Assembly: GCA_038146985.1 (NCBI GenBank) | Contig: JAYQSQ010000001.1 | Coordinates: forward strand, 62,001 to 126,000 | Origin: JADHLJ01 sp038146985 | GTDB taxonomy: Bacteria; Pseudomonadota; Alphaproteobacteria; Thalassobaculales; Thalassobaculaceae | DNA length: 64,000 nucleotides | Direction of reading: 5' to 3' | Position numbers and translations under genes: made by a program | Notes under the pieces: generated by a model | Told to the model about the DNA's origin: nothing | The model's input: the letters and a program-made list of their open reading frames with translations, nothing else | The model's database searches: none | In this document: piece by piece, positions 1 through 8,488 of the stretch | Position numbering within the stretch: position 1 is the first letter of the stretch | Layout of the letters: every line of letters begins with the position of its first letter

Positions 1-2
1 CG

Positions 3-128
3 CCGATCACCGAGGGACGCGCGGTTCGCATTCACTCGCAATTCCAGGAAGACGGGTCCCTCAAAGCCATTCCCGTTCCCGAGGAAATTCGGCAGGCGCT
101 CAGCCGGGCGAGCGTCGACAAGGTCTAG
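3..128 (+). CDS. C-terminal end of a probable hotdog-fold acyl-CoA thioesterase (partial)
   Basis: The window opens inside a gene: frame 3 is open from the first bases and ends at a TAG at 126-128, giving 41 residues. The visible tail reads GRAVRIHSQF, then a short D-G turn, then IPVPEEIRQAL. This resembles the C-terminal strand and 'iP-x-x-iR-x-x-L' ending of YbgC/FadM-like acyl-CoA thioesterases. The active site lies outside the window, so the assignment rests only on this tail. It converges on the helicase gene, and the two stop codons share the sequence CTAG. Confidence 0.45.
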   Translation, partial: PITEGRAVRIHSQFQEDGSLKAIPVPEEIRQALSRASVDKV

Positions 129-2866
129 GCGCTCTTGAGGAACTCCGCCGTCTCGGCGACGGCTTCGGCGAGGCCGCAGCGTTTGACCGGGGTGCCGTCG
201 GGGAAGGCGCCGAGCAAACGGGTCGGCATCATCGGGTCGAGCAGGGTGAAGACGCCCCGGTCTCCCGCCCGGCGGATCAGGCGCCCGAAGGCCTGCTTCA
301 ACTTCAGCCGGGTCAGCATGTCCGTGTAGGCTGCCCCGCCAAAGGCCGCGCGCCGGGCCCGGTACAGGATGTCGGGCCGGGGCCAGGGCACCCGGTCGAA
401 GGCGATCAGACGCAGCGAGCGACCCGGCACGTCGACCCCGTCGCGCACCGCGTCGGTGCCCAGGAGACAGGCATCCTCCTCGGCCCGGAAGATATCGATC
501 AAGGTCGCGAGATCGAGCCCGTCCACATGCTGGGCATAGAGCGCGAGCCCGGCCTCGTCGATCGGCCCGGCGATCCGGCCATGTACGCCGCGCAGCCGCT
601 GGATCGCGGTGAACAGCCCGAGCGCGCCGCCGCCGGAGGCCAGGAACAGCTCGCGATAGGCGGCGGCGACCTGATCCAGGTCGTCCTTGCGCACATCGCC
701 GATGATGAACACCCGTGTCTGGGTGGCATAGTCGAAGGGCGAGGCGACGGCGGCCCGGATCGCCGGGGCAGGCAGGTGCAAGGCGCCCGTGCGCTGTTCC
801 GCCGCCAGCCAGTCGGCTTCCGCCTCGCCCGAGGCGTCCCGCAAGGTGGCCGAGGTGATCACCACGCCATGGGCCGGGCGGATCACGGTTTCATGCAGCG
901 GGATGGTCGGATCGAGCCAGTGCCGCCGCATGCCGATATCGGCGTCTCGGCCGTCCATGCGGTCGATCTCGAACCAGTCGACGAACGCTTCAGGTGTCGC
1001 CTGGTCGAGGGAGCCGAGCATGGACCGCCAGGCGCCGATCATCACCTCGCCGCGCCGGGTGAGGGAGCGCATCACCGCTTCGGTCCGCATCCGGGTCGAG
1101 GTGTCCAGGTCCTTGGCCTCGTCCTCCAGAGTCGCGGCAAGTTGCTTGCGCAAGGCGTCCATCGGTTTCATCAGCCGGGCCAGCGCCGCGTCAAGGGCGG
1201 CGGCGGCCTCCAGCAGGCCGTCGACCGGCGGCTTGGCGTCGGTTTCCAGCGAGTAGGGGCTGTCCGCCTGCTCGCTGCGGGCATAGATCTGCTGGCGCAC
1301 GCGGGCGAGGAACTCCTCCGCTGGACCGTTCGCCTGATCGTCGCCGAGCCGGTTCAGCCAGCCGTCATGGGGCAGGGCGCGGGCGGCGGAGAGGATTTCG
1401 TTCAGCGTATCCAGGGCCTCGGGATCTTCTGCGATCAGATCCTCGACCCGGCGTTTCAGGCCCCGGGCGCGCCCGGACCGGCGTCCCTCGGCCCCGGTAA
1501 GCCAGCGCCTGAGCTCCGCCGTCTCGGCGCCGCTCAGATGGGCCGAGAAGGCGCCGTCGGCGGCGTCGAAGATATGGTGCCCCTCATCGAAGACATAGCG
1601 GGTCGGCAGATGCGTGTCGTCGACCCCGCCCAGCGCCGCCTGGATCATCACCAGGGCGTGGTTGGCGATCACGATCTCGGCCCGCCGGGCCATCCGCACG
1701 GACTTCTCGATGTAGCATTTGTGATAATGCGCGCAGGCCGAATAGATGCACTCGCCCCGCCGGTCGGCAAGGCCCAGGGTGCGGCCCCGGCCTAGAAGGT
1801 CGGACAGCCACGCCGGAAAATCGCCCCCCATCATATCGCCGTCCCGCGTCGCCGCCGCCCAGCGCGCCATCAGGCCGATCGCGGTGCCGTATTGCGGCGC
1901 CATCGCCAGGGTGCGCGTCGCCTCCTCCAGGTTGAGCAGGCAGAGATAGTTCTCGCGCCCCTTGCGGATGACGACCTTGCGGGACTTGCGCACCGGTTCC
2001 GGATGCAGCCGGTCGAGCTCGCCGTCGATCTGGTGCTGCAGGTTGCGGGTATAGGTGGAGAACCAGACCGCGCCGCCGTTCTTTTCGGCCCAAACGCTCG
2101 CCGGCGCCACGTAACCGAGGGTCTTGCCGACGCCGGTCCCTGCCTCGGCGAGCACCACGTGCGGCTCGTCCTGCCGTTCGCGCGGGTGAAACGCGCCGGC
2201 GACTGCCGAGGCGTAGTCGGCCTGGCTCGGCCGGGCCTCGGCGCCGCTGCCCAGCAGTTGCGCCAAGCGGGCGCGGGCTTCCTCGGTGCCGACCGGCTGG
2301 TTCCCGGCAGGCGGCTCCGGCGCATGTTCGGACCATTCCGCCAGCCTGCGCCAGACGTCGAGGCCATGGACCCGTACCGGCCCCGGATTGGGCGCCGTGT
2401 CGAGGCCGAGCGCTTCGAGGATCAGCGGCGCCCAGGGCCAGCCGCAATCGTTCATCACCCGGGCAATGGGCTCGGCGGTCCGGTCCTCGCGGTTGTCGGC
2501 GATCTCGTCGAGCAGAAGCCCGGCGATTTTCGGCAGGATCAGAGCTTCATCGACATGCGTTTCGGGAAGCGGCAGATCGAAGGCGCGAGCCAGGCCCCTT
2601 GGGGTCGGCAGACAGAACTTTGCCGGTCGGGCGAAGGCGAAAAGCTCCAGCACGTCATAGGCGGGAAACCGGTCGCAGTTGAGGCGCCGCGTGGCCGCGC
2701 GGGCGTGGCAGACCAGCGGCGGTGCCTGACGCGCGCGCAGCACCGCCTCGTCCCGCGTCAGCTCCTCCACTTCCCCGTCGCTGGAGAGCCAGACGCATCG
2801 CTTCGGCGCCGGCCACAGCACCGGCGGCGGCCAGAGGGCGTGCGCATTCGGTTCAGCCTGGTTCAT
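125..2866 (-). CDS. DinG/XPD-family ATP-dependent DNA helicase
   Basis: A superfamily 2 helicase of the DinG/YoaA (Rad3/XPD) type, expected to unwind DNA in repair or replication-conflict resolution using ATP. Visible motifs in order: Walker A (EAGTGVGKT) about a quarter of the way in, motif Ia around WFSTYTRNLQHQ, iron-sulfur cluster cysteines in YLCLL and CIYSACAHYHKC, the DEAH-type box FDEGHH, motif III-like VITSATL, and C-terminal motifs V/VI (GTDAVRDGVDVPG and KQAFGRLIRR). The N-terminal ~220 residues resemble a degenerate nuclease-like region. The open frame extends 25 codons further upstream, but I chose the ATG giving MNQAEPNAHA because the extra residues look untranslated. It stands alone on the minus strand. 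Confidence 0.88.
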   Translation of the reverse strand: MNQAEPNAHALWPPPVLWPAPKRCVWLSSDGEVEELTRDEAVLRARQAPPLVCHARAATRRLNCDRFPAYDVLELFAFARPAKFCLPTPRGLARAFDLPLPETHVDEALILPKIAGLLLDEIADNREDRTAEPIARVMNDCGWPWAPLILEALGLDTAPNPGPVRVHGLDVWRRLAEWSEHAPEPPAGNQPVGTEEARARLAQLLGSGAEARPSQADYASAVAGAFHPRERQDEPHVVLAEAGTGVGKTLGYVAPASVWAEKNGGAVWFSTYTRNLQHQIDGELDRLHPEPVRKSRKVVIRKGRENYLCLLNLEEATRTLAMAPQYGTAIGLMARWAAATRDGDMMGGDFPAWLSDLLGRGRTLGLADRRGECIYSACAHYHKCYIEKSVRMARRAEIVIANHALVMIQAALGGVDDTHLPTRYVFDEGHHIFDAADGAFSAHLSGAETAELRRWLTGAEGRRSGRARGLKRRVEDLIAEDPEALDTLNEILSAARALPHDGWLNRLGDDQANGPAEEFLARVRQQIYARSEQADSPYSLETDAKPPVDGLLEAAAALDAALARLMKPMDALRKQLAATLEDEAKDLDTSTRMRTEAVMRSLTRRGEVMIGAWRSMLGSLDQATPEAFVDWFEIDRMDGRDADIGMRRHWLDPTIPLHETVIRPAHGVVITSATLRDASGEAEADWLAAEQRTGALHLPAPAIRAAVASPFDYATQTRVFIIGDVRKDDLDQVAAAYRELFLASGGGALGLFTAIQRLRGVHGRIAGPIDEAGLALYAQHVDGLDLATLIDIFRAEEDACLLGTDAVRDGVDVPGRSLRLIAFDRVPWPRPDILYRARRAAFGGAAYTDMLTRLKLKQAFGRLIRRAGDRGVFTLLDPMMPTRLLGAFPDGTPVKRCGLAEAVAETAEFLKSA

Positions 2867-3105
2867 GGTGCCGTTTATCAAGTCCGCGCCCGCTTTGCCA
2901 GGATGGCCGAGGCGATCAACCCTGCCCGGGACCAAAAACATGACGGTTCAGCCGGCGGACGGCTTGGCCAAGGCGGCGCTCCGGACCACGCCCAGGGCGC
3001 CCCGGTTCCGAAGACCCGTCGGAAATTGCTGGAATTCCGCGCGCGCGGACGTTACATAAGCCCCGCAACCGCCAATTTGGCCAAGCAAGCCGTGCGGGGA
3101 TTCCG

Positions 3106-3420
3106 ATGACCGAAGTACTGCTCGCCATTCACCTCATGATCGCGCTCGCGATGGTGCTGGTCATTCTGCTTCAGCGCAGCGAGGGTGGCGGGCTGGGAAT
3201 CGGCGGCGGTGGCGGCGGCATGGGCGGGTTTCTCTCTGCCCGGGGGACGGCGAATCTGTTGACCCGGACCACCGCGATTCTGGCCGCCTGCTTCTTCGTG
3301 ACCAGCCTGAGTCTGGCGATTATCGCCGATTCGGGGCGTCGCGGCTCCATCGCCGACGAGATCAAGATCGAAAGCGCGCCGCAGGTTCCGGCGGCCCCGG
3401 CGGCGCCTGTCTCTCAATAA
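3106..3420 (+). CDS. secG: Protein-export membrane protein SecG
   Basis: Small integral-membrane subunit of the SecYEG translocon, which assists SecA-driven export. The 104-residue protein has two hydrophobic helices (about residues 3-22 and 58-78). They are separated by the diagnostic LLQRSEGGGLG segment and a glycine-rich loop ending in GGFLSARG. The C-terminus is Ala/Pro-rich and variable, as usual. It is followed 115 bases later by pyrG, a standard alphaproteobacterial arrangement. The triose-phosphate isomerase gene that often precedes secG is absent here. Confidence 0.93.
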   Translation: MTEVLLAIHLMIALAMVLVILLQRSEGGGLGIGGGGGGMGGFLSARGTANLLTRTTAILAACFFVTSLSLAIIADSGRRGSIADEIKIESAPQVPAAPAAPVSQ

Positions 3421-3535
3421 GTAAAATCAAATACTTAGCCTGTAACGATTTCTGGCCCAAGAGGGCGGAATCGGGCGAATCATCGCGCCGATTAGCGGTG
3501 TCCCGATCGGTCTTTTTCGGATATAAAACTCGTCC

Positions 3536-5167
3536 ATGTCTCGCTTTATCTTCATCACCGGAGGCGTGGTTTCCTCACTCGGCAAGGGCCTGGCCTCGGC
3601 GGCGCTCGGCGCGCTTTTGCAGGCCCGTGGATACAAGGTCAGGCTGCGCAAGCTTGATCCCTATCTGAATGTCGATCCCGGAACCATGAGCCCGTTTCAG
3701 CACGGTGAGGTCTACGTGACCGACGACGGCGCGGAGACCGATCTGGATCTCGGTCACTACGAGCGCTTCACGGGCGTGCCCGCCCGGCGCACCGACAGCG
3801 TCAGCACCGGTCAGATCTACATGGACGTGCTGACCAAGGAACGGCGCGGCGACTATCTCGGCGCGACGATCCAGGTGATCCCCCATGTCACCGACGCGAT
3901 CAAGGCCTTCATCCAGAACGATATCGGTGACGAGGATTTCGTGCTCTGCGAGATCGGCGGCACGGTCGGCGATATCGAAAGCCTGCCGTTCCTTGAGGCG
4001 ATCCGGCAGCTCGGCAACGAATTGGGGCGTGAACGCACCCTGTTCGTGCATCTGACCCTGATCCCCTATATCAAATCCGCCGGCGAGCTGAAGACCAAGC
4101 CGACCCAGCACTCCGTCAAGGAGCTGCAAAGCGTCGGTATTCAGCCCGACATCCTGCTGTGCCGGTCGGAGATGGACATTCCGGCCGAACAGCGGCGTAA
4201 GATCGGCCTGTTCTGCAACATCCGCCCCGAGGCGGTGATCGCCGCGCTGGACGTGCCGTCGATCTATGATGTGCCACTGAGCTATCACGCCGAAGGCTTC
4301 GATGATGAGGTCTGCCGGCATTTCGGGCTGCTCGACGGCGGGCCGGAATTGGACCTGTCCGTTTGGCGGGCGATCTCGCAGACCGTTGCCCAGCCGGAAG
4401 GCTCGGTGAAGATCGCGATCGTCGGCAAGTACACCAGCCTGCTCGATTCCTACAAATCGCTCGCCGAGGCGCTGACCCATGGCGGCATCGCCAATACGGT
4501 CAAGGTCGAGCTGGACTGGATCGACTCCGAAATCTTTGAAAGCGAGGATACCGTGCACCACCTGGAAGGCGTGCACGGCATTCTGGTCCCCGGCGGCTTC
4601 GGCGAGCGGGGTGCTGAAGGCAAGATCGCCGCCGTCACCTTCGCGCGCGAACGCCAGGTTCCGTATTTCGGGATCTGCTTTGGCATGCAGATGGCAGTGA
4701 TCGAGGCGGCGCGGAACCTCGGCGGCATCGCCGGCGCTGGCTCAACGGAGTTCGGTCCCTGCGCGGAGCCGGTGGTCGGGCTGTTGACCGAATGGATGCG
4801 CGGCAATGTGCGCGAGGAACGGCGGGCCGATACGGATCTCGGCGGCACCATGCGGCTCGGCGCCTATGACTGCGATCTCATGGAAGGCTCGCGGGTGCGC
4901 GAAATCTATGGCGCGGCGCAGATCAGCGAGCGTCACCGCCACCGCTATGAGGTCAACAACACCTATCAGTCGCGGCTCGAGGCGGCGGGATTGCGCTTCT
5001 CGGGATTGTCGCCCGACAAGAGCCTGCCGGAGATCGTCGAGCTGCCCTCGCACCCGTGGTTTGTCGGCGTGCAGTTTCACCCGGAGCTGAAGTCCAAGCC
5101 CTTCGATCCGCACCCGCTGTTCACCAGCTTCATCGCCGCCGCCGTCGATCAGTCGAGGCTGGTCTGA
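3536..5167 (+). CDS. pyrG: CTP synthase (glutamine-hydrolysing)
   Basis: Converts UTP to CTP with ATP and glutamine, the last step of de novo pyrimidine nucleotide synthesis. The 543-residue length matches the family. The N-terminal synthetase domain opens with FITGGVVSSLGKG (P-loop) and carries GEVYVTDDGAETDLDLGHYERF. The C-terminal class I glutamine amidotransferase domain has the nucleophile elbow GICFGMQ (Cys near residue 381) and a late His-Glu in VQFHPELKSKP. Its stop overlaps the kdsA start by one base (TGATG), so the two are translationally coupled. Confidence 0.97.
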   Translation: MSRFIFITGGVVSSLGKGLASAALGALLQARGYKVRLRKLDPYLNVDPGTMSPFQHGEVYVTDDGAETDLDLGHYERFTGVPARRTDSVSTGQIYMDVLTKERRGDYLGATIQVIPHVTDAIKAFIQNDIGDEDFVLCEIGGTVGDIESLPFLEAIRQLGNELGRERTLFVHLTLIPYIKSAGELKTKPTQHSVKELQSVGIQPDILLCRSEMDIPAEQRRKIGLFCNIRPEAVIAALDVPSIYDVPLSYHAEGFDDEVCRHFGLLDGGPELDLSVWRAISQTVAQPEGSVKIAIVGKYTSLLDSYKSLAEALTHGGIANTVKVELDWIDSEIFESEDTVHHLEGVHGILVPGGFGERGAEGKIAAVTFARERQVPYFGICFGMQMAVIEAARNLGGIAGAGSTEFGPCAEPVVGLLTEWMRGNVREERRADTDLGGTMRLGAYDCDLMEGSRVREIYGAAQISERHRHRYEVNNTYQSRLEAAGLRFSGLSPDKSLPEIVELPSHPWFVGVQFHPELKSKPFDPHPLFTSFIAAAVDQSRLV

Positions 5168-6006
5168 TGGCCGGCGCGCCGCATCGGGTGCGGGTTGGCG
5201 CGCTTGAGATCGCCAATGATCTGCCGTTCGTTCTGCTTGCGGGGCCGTGCCAGCTTGAAAGCCGGGAGCATGCGATTGAGATGGCCGATGCCATGACCGG
5301 CATCTGCCGCGAACTTGGCATCGGGCTGATTTACAAAACCTCCTTCGACAAGGCGAACCGCAGCAGCCTCTCCGGTAAGCGCGGCATCGGCATGGAAAAG
5401 GGACTGCCGATCATGGCGGAATTGCGCGAGCGGTTCGGCTGTCCGGTGGTGACCGACGTGCACGAGCCCTGGCAATGCGCGCCGACCGCCGAAGCGGTGG
5501 ATGTGCTGCAGATCCCCGCCTATCTCTGCCGACAGACGGATCTGGTGGTGGCGGCGGGCGAGACCGGCAAGGCGGTGAACGTCAAGAAGGGACAGTTCCT
5601 GGCGCCCTGGGACATGAAGAATGTCGCGGCCAAACTCGAGGCGACGGGCAACCGCAACATTCTGCTGACAGAGCGCGGGGTGAGCTTCGGCTACAACACC
5701 CTGGTCTCGGACATGCGGGCCCTGCCGGAGATGGCCAAGACCGGCTATCCGGTGGTTTTCGACGCCACCCATTCGGTGCAGCAACCCGGCGGCCTAGGCG
5801 GCTCCAGCGGTGGTGACCGGCGGATGGTCCCGGTTCTCGCCCGCGCCGCGATCGCGGTCGGTGTCGCCGCGGTTTTCCTGGAAACCCACGAGGATCCGGA
5901 CAACGCACCGAGCGACGGGCCGAACATGGTCCACCTGAAAGACATGCCGGCCCTGCTGAAGACCTTGAAGGCGTTCGACGGACTGGCGAAGGCCGAGCCG
6001 GTCTGA
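5167..6006 (+). CDS. kdsA: 3-deoxy-8-phosphooctulonate synthase (KDO-8-P synthase)
   Basis: Condenses phosphoenolpyruvate with arabinose-5-phosphate to make KDO-8-P for lipopolysaccharide inner core. The ATG at 5167 gives MAGAPHRVRV and 279 residues, the normal length. Longer upstream extension would only overlap pyrG out of frame. Recognisable segments are LLAGPCQLESREHA, YKTSFDKANRSS, TDVHEPWQC, LQIPAYLCRQTDLV, VNVKKGQF, FDATHSVQQPGG and VFLETHEDPDNA. The gene is coupled to pyrG and followed by a large perfect hairpin. Confidence 0.97.
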   Translation: MAGAPHRVRVGALEIANDLPFVLLAGPCQLESREHAIEMADAMTGICRELGIGLIYKTSFDKANRSSLSGKRGIGMEKGLPIMAELRERFGCPVVTDVHEPWQCAPTAEAVDVLQIPAYLCRQTDLVVAAGETGKAVNVKKGQFLAPWDMKNVAAKLEATGNRNILLTERGVSFGYNTLVSDMRALPEMAKTGYPVVFDATHSVQQPGGLGGSSGGDRRMVPVLARAAIAVGVAAVFLETHEDPDNAPSDGPNMVHLKDMPALLKTLKAFDGLAKAEPV

Positions 6007-6050
6007 GGAGGACACCGTTCCGGAAGATTGGGAAGATTGGGGGAAGGTGG

Positions 6051-6112
6051 GGAAGATTGGGGACAGTCACCTAATTCTTCGAAGCGAATTAGGTGACTGT
6101 CCCCAATCTTCC
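6051..6112. repeat. Large perfect inverted repeat (REP-like hairpin) between convergent kdsA and cupin genes
   Basis: Arms 6051-6077 and 6086-6112 are perfectly complementary over 27 bases, with an 8-base loop. The core contains GGGGACAGTCACCTAATT. Partial direct copies of GGAAGATTGGG lie just to the left (6021-6050). The right arm runs into the stop codon of the cupin gene. It may double as a bidirectional terminator, but there is no T-tract. The core is the kind of sequence associated with REP/RAYT (IS200-like) elements. That link is recalled from family knowledge and not shown here. Confidence 0.85.
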
Positions 6113-6588
6113 TAATACGGCTCCCCGTTCTTGCGGGTGAAGGTGAAGCCGGACCCGGTGAAGGTGCCCGCGAGGTCCACATCCGGATAGGTGACCGCAT
6201 CGCCCGCCGTCCGGTCGCCGACCTCGAGATAGACCACATCCGTATCGGTGTTGTTGGCGAGCATGTGGCCATTGCCTTCACCGGCCGGGAAGCCGGCGCA
6301 CTGGCCGGGTCCGATCGGGGTCTCTCCCGCGTCGGTAACCAGGGTCGCGGTGCCGGTGAGAATGTAGACGAATTCGTCCTGCCGGCTGTGACAATGGCGC
6401 AGCGCCGAGCCGGCACCCGGTTTGAGAGTGACCAGATTGACCCCGAAATTGGAAAGCCCCGCGTGATCGCCGATCCGGCGTTTGTACCGCTCGGCGCAGA
6501 TCGGCTTGAACGCGTCGGGATAGGAGGCGCCGGCCCTCGCCACCACGTCCAGGGGATCGAAGACGGTCGAGGGTTTGATATCGGTCAT
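6112..6588 (-). CDS. Cupin-domain protein
   Basis: Single-domain cupin of about 158 residues. It contains the two conserved motifs: HCHSRQDEFVYILTG (metal-binding His, His and Glu) and the downstream GFPAGEGNGHMLANN segment with the last metal-ligand-type His. Such proteins bind a metal and act as small dioxygenases, isomerases or sensors. The substrate cannot be told. I chose the ATG giving MTDIKPSTVF because the upstream ATG would add only MKGCA. The gene is wedged between kdsA and eno on the opposite strand. Confidence 0.8.
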   Translation of the reverse strand: MTDIKPSTVFDPLDVVARAGASYPDAFKPICAERYKRRIGDHAGLSNFGVNLVTLKPGAGSALRHCHSRQDEFVYILTGTATLVTDAGETPIGPGQCAGFPAGEGNGHMLANNTDTDVVYLEVGDRTAGDAVTYPDVDLAGTFTGSGFTFTRKNGEPY

Positions 6589-6725
6589 GGCGCAGCCCTT
6601 CAATTGCCGGGATGCGATGATGGCAGCCGAACCGGAGCTGTCAATGTCGGCGGTTCGGCGTTGCCGAATCCGATTTCCGGGGGTATTCCTCCCGCAGCTT
6701 TCAATCCGCCGGTCCGGAGCCGCAA

Positions 6726-8003
6726 ATGAGCGCCATCATCGATATCCTCGCCCGTGAAATCCTGGACAGCCGGGGCAATCCCACGGTCGAGGTCGATGTC
6801 CAGCTCGATAGCGGGGCGATGGGCCGGGCGGCGGTGCCGTCGGGGGCATCCACCGGCGCCTATGAGGCGCTTGAGCTCCGGGACGGCGACAAGACGCGCT
6901 ATGGCGGCAAGGGCGTCACCAAGGCGGTGGAAGCCATCAACGGCGAAATCTTCGACGCGCTTTCCGGACGCGAGGCGAGCGAGCAGATCGCCATCGACGC
7001 GGCGATGCTCGACCTCGACGGGACGGACAACAAGGCGCGGCTCGGCGCCAATGCGTCCCTGGGGGTGAGCCTTGCCGTCGCCAAGGCGGCAGCGGCGGAT
7101 CTGGCCGTGCCGCTCTACCGCTATATCGGCGGTGCCTTCGCCCACGTGCTGCCCACGCCGATGATGAACATCATCAATGGCGGTGCGCATGCGGACAATC
7201 CGATCGATTTTCAGGAATTCATGATCATGCCGGTCTCCGCCGCGAGCATGGCGGATGCGGTGCGCACCGGTTCCGAGGTGTTCCACGCGCTCCGGGCGGC
7301 GCTGAAAGATGCGGGGCACAATACCAATGTCGGCGACGAGGGCGGGTTCGCGCCTGATCTGTCGAATGCCGACGAAGCGCTGGGTTTCGTGATGAAGGCG
7401 ATCGAGGCGGCCGGCTACCGGCCCGGCGAGGATGTGGCGATCGCCCTCGATCCGGCGTCGACCGAGTTCTTCAAGGATGGGAAATATGTCCTCGCGGGGG
7501 AGGGGCGGACCCTGGATTCCGCCGGCATGATCAAGCTCTATGCCGATCTCTGCGCGCGATATCCGATCGTGTCGATCGAGGACGCGTTGGCCGAGGACGA
7601 TTGGGAAGGGTTCACCGCGCTCACCGCCGAGATCGGCGACAAGGTACAGATCGTCGGCGATGACCTGTTCGTCACCAATCCGGCGCGGTTGCGTCAGGGG
7701 ATCGCCAAGGGTGCGGCGAACTCGGTGCTGGTCAAGGTGAATCAGATCGGCACCCTGACCGAGACCCTGGAATGTATTTCGACGGCGCATCGGGCGGGGT
7801 ATTCGACGGTCATCTCGCACCGTTCCGGCGAGACCGAGGACGCGACCATTGCCGACCTGGCGGTGGCGGTGAACGCCGGGCAGATCAAGACCGGCTCGCT
7901 CTCGCGCTCGGACCGGACCGCGAAGTACAACCAGTTGATCCGGATCGAACAGGAACTCGGCCCGGCGGCGGCCTATGCGGGACGGAGCACGCTGCGCGCC
8001 TAG
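6726..8003 (+). CDS. eno: Enolase
   Basis: Interconverts 2-phosphoglycerate and phosphoenolpyruvate in glycolysis and is a frequent degradosome partner. At 425 residues it has the full family set: REILDSRGNPTVEVDV, GASTGAYEALELRD, the magnesium ligands in VSIEDALAEDDW and VGDDLFVTN, the catalytic lysine in VLVKVNQIGT, and SHRSGETED. It is followed by ftsB, as in many alphaproteobacteria, although the pdhA operon that usually comes next is not here. Confidence 0.97.
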   Translation: MSAIIDILAREILDSRGNPTVEVDVQLDSGAMGRAAVPSGASTGAYEALELRDGDKTRYGGKGVTKAVEAINGEIFDALSGREASEQIAIDAAMLDLDGTDNKARLGANASLGVSLAVAKAAAADLAVPLYRYIGGAFAHVLPTPMMNIINGGAHADNPIDFQEFMIMPVSAASMADAVRTGSEVFHALRAALKDAGHNTNVGDEGGFAPDLSNADEALGFVMKAIEAAGYRPGEDVAIALDPASTEFFKDGKYVLAGEGRTLDSAGMIKLYADLCARYPIVSIEDALAEDDWEGFTALTAEIGDKVQIVGDDLFVTNPARLRQGIAKGAANSVLVKVNQIGTLTETLECISTAHRAGYSTVISHRSGETEDATIADLAVAVNAGQIKTGSLSRSDRTAKYNQLIRIEQELGPAAAYAGRSTLRA

Positions 8004-8154
8004 GCTGACGAGTTTCGTCCAAATCCGCGCCAGAAAGGTGAGTCCCATCTGCAACACTCCCTGGGATAGGTGCGTTTCCGGGCTCAAGTTCGTGTTTCGT
8101 TCATGTTGACCCTCCGAATCGGCGGTGATTCAATCCCGCGAATCGGAGATCCGC

Positions 8155-8469
8155 ATGGCCGCCATCGACATCAAGCGCCGAGTCAAGCGCATGGCCGGCC
8201 CGACGCTGGGCTGCCTTCTGGCCGCGTATTTCGTGTATCACTCCCTGCAGGGTGATCACGGCATTCTGGCGTGGCGGCAGCTTGACCTCCTGATCACCGA
8301 GGCCGAAGGCTCGCTCGCCTCGCTGGAGAGCCAGCGGGACGCCTTGGAACGCAGGGTGCGGATGCTGCGTCCCGACAGTCTCGATCCGGATCTGGTCGAG
8401 GAGCAGGGCCGCCGGATGCTCAACTTCTCCCATCCCGACGACGTGATACTTCTTCCGAACAGTAAATAG
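8155..8469 (+). CDS. ftsB: Septum formation initiator FtsB (DivIC family)
   Basis: Short bitopic membrane protein of the FtsBLQ divisome complex. The ATG at 8155, preceded by GGAG, gives about 104 residues. There is a short basic N-terminus (KRRVKRM), one transmembrane helix (GPTLGCLLAAYFVYHSL), then a coiled coil (LITEAEGSLASLESQRDALERRV) and a conserved tail with DPDLVEEQGRRML. The YHSLQGDHGILAWRQL segment is typical of alphaproteobacterial members next to enolase. A 10-codon upstream extension is in frame but less likely. Confidence 0.88.
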   Translation: MAAIDIKRRVKRMAGPTLGCLLAAYFVYHSLQGDHGILAWRQLDLLITEAEGSLASLESQRDALERRVRMLRPDSLDPDLVEEQGRRMLNFSHPDDVILLPNSK

Positions 8470-8488
8470 CCGATATCGGTGATGTTCG

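Noticed and set aside
527..1795. Long plus-strand open frame opposite the helicase
   Set aside because: It lies entirely antisense to a gene with clear helicase motifs. High GC leaves such shadow frames open, and its composition is the reverse-complement signature with no recognisable domain.
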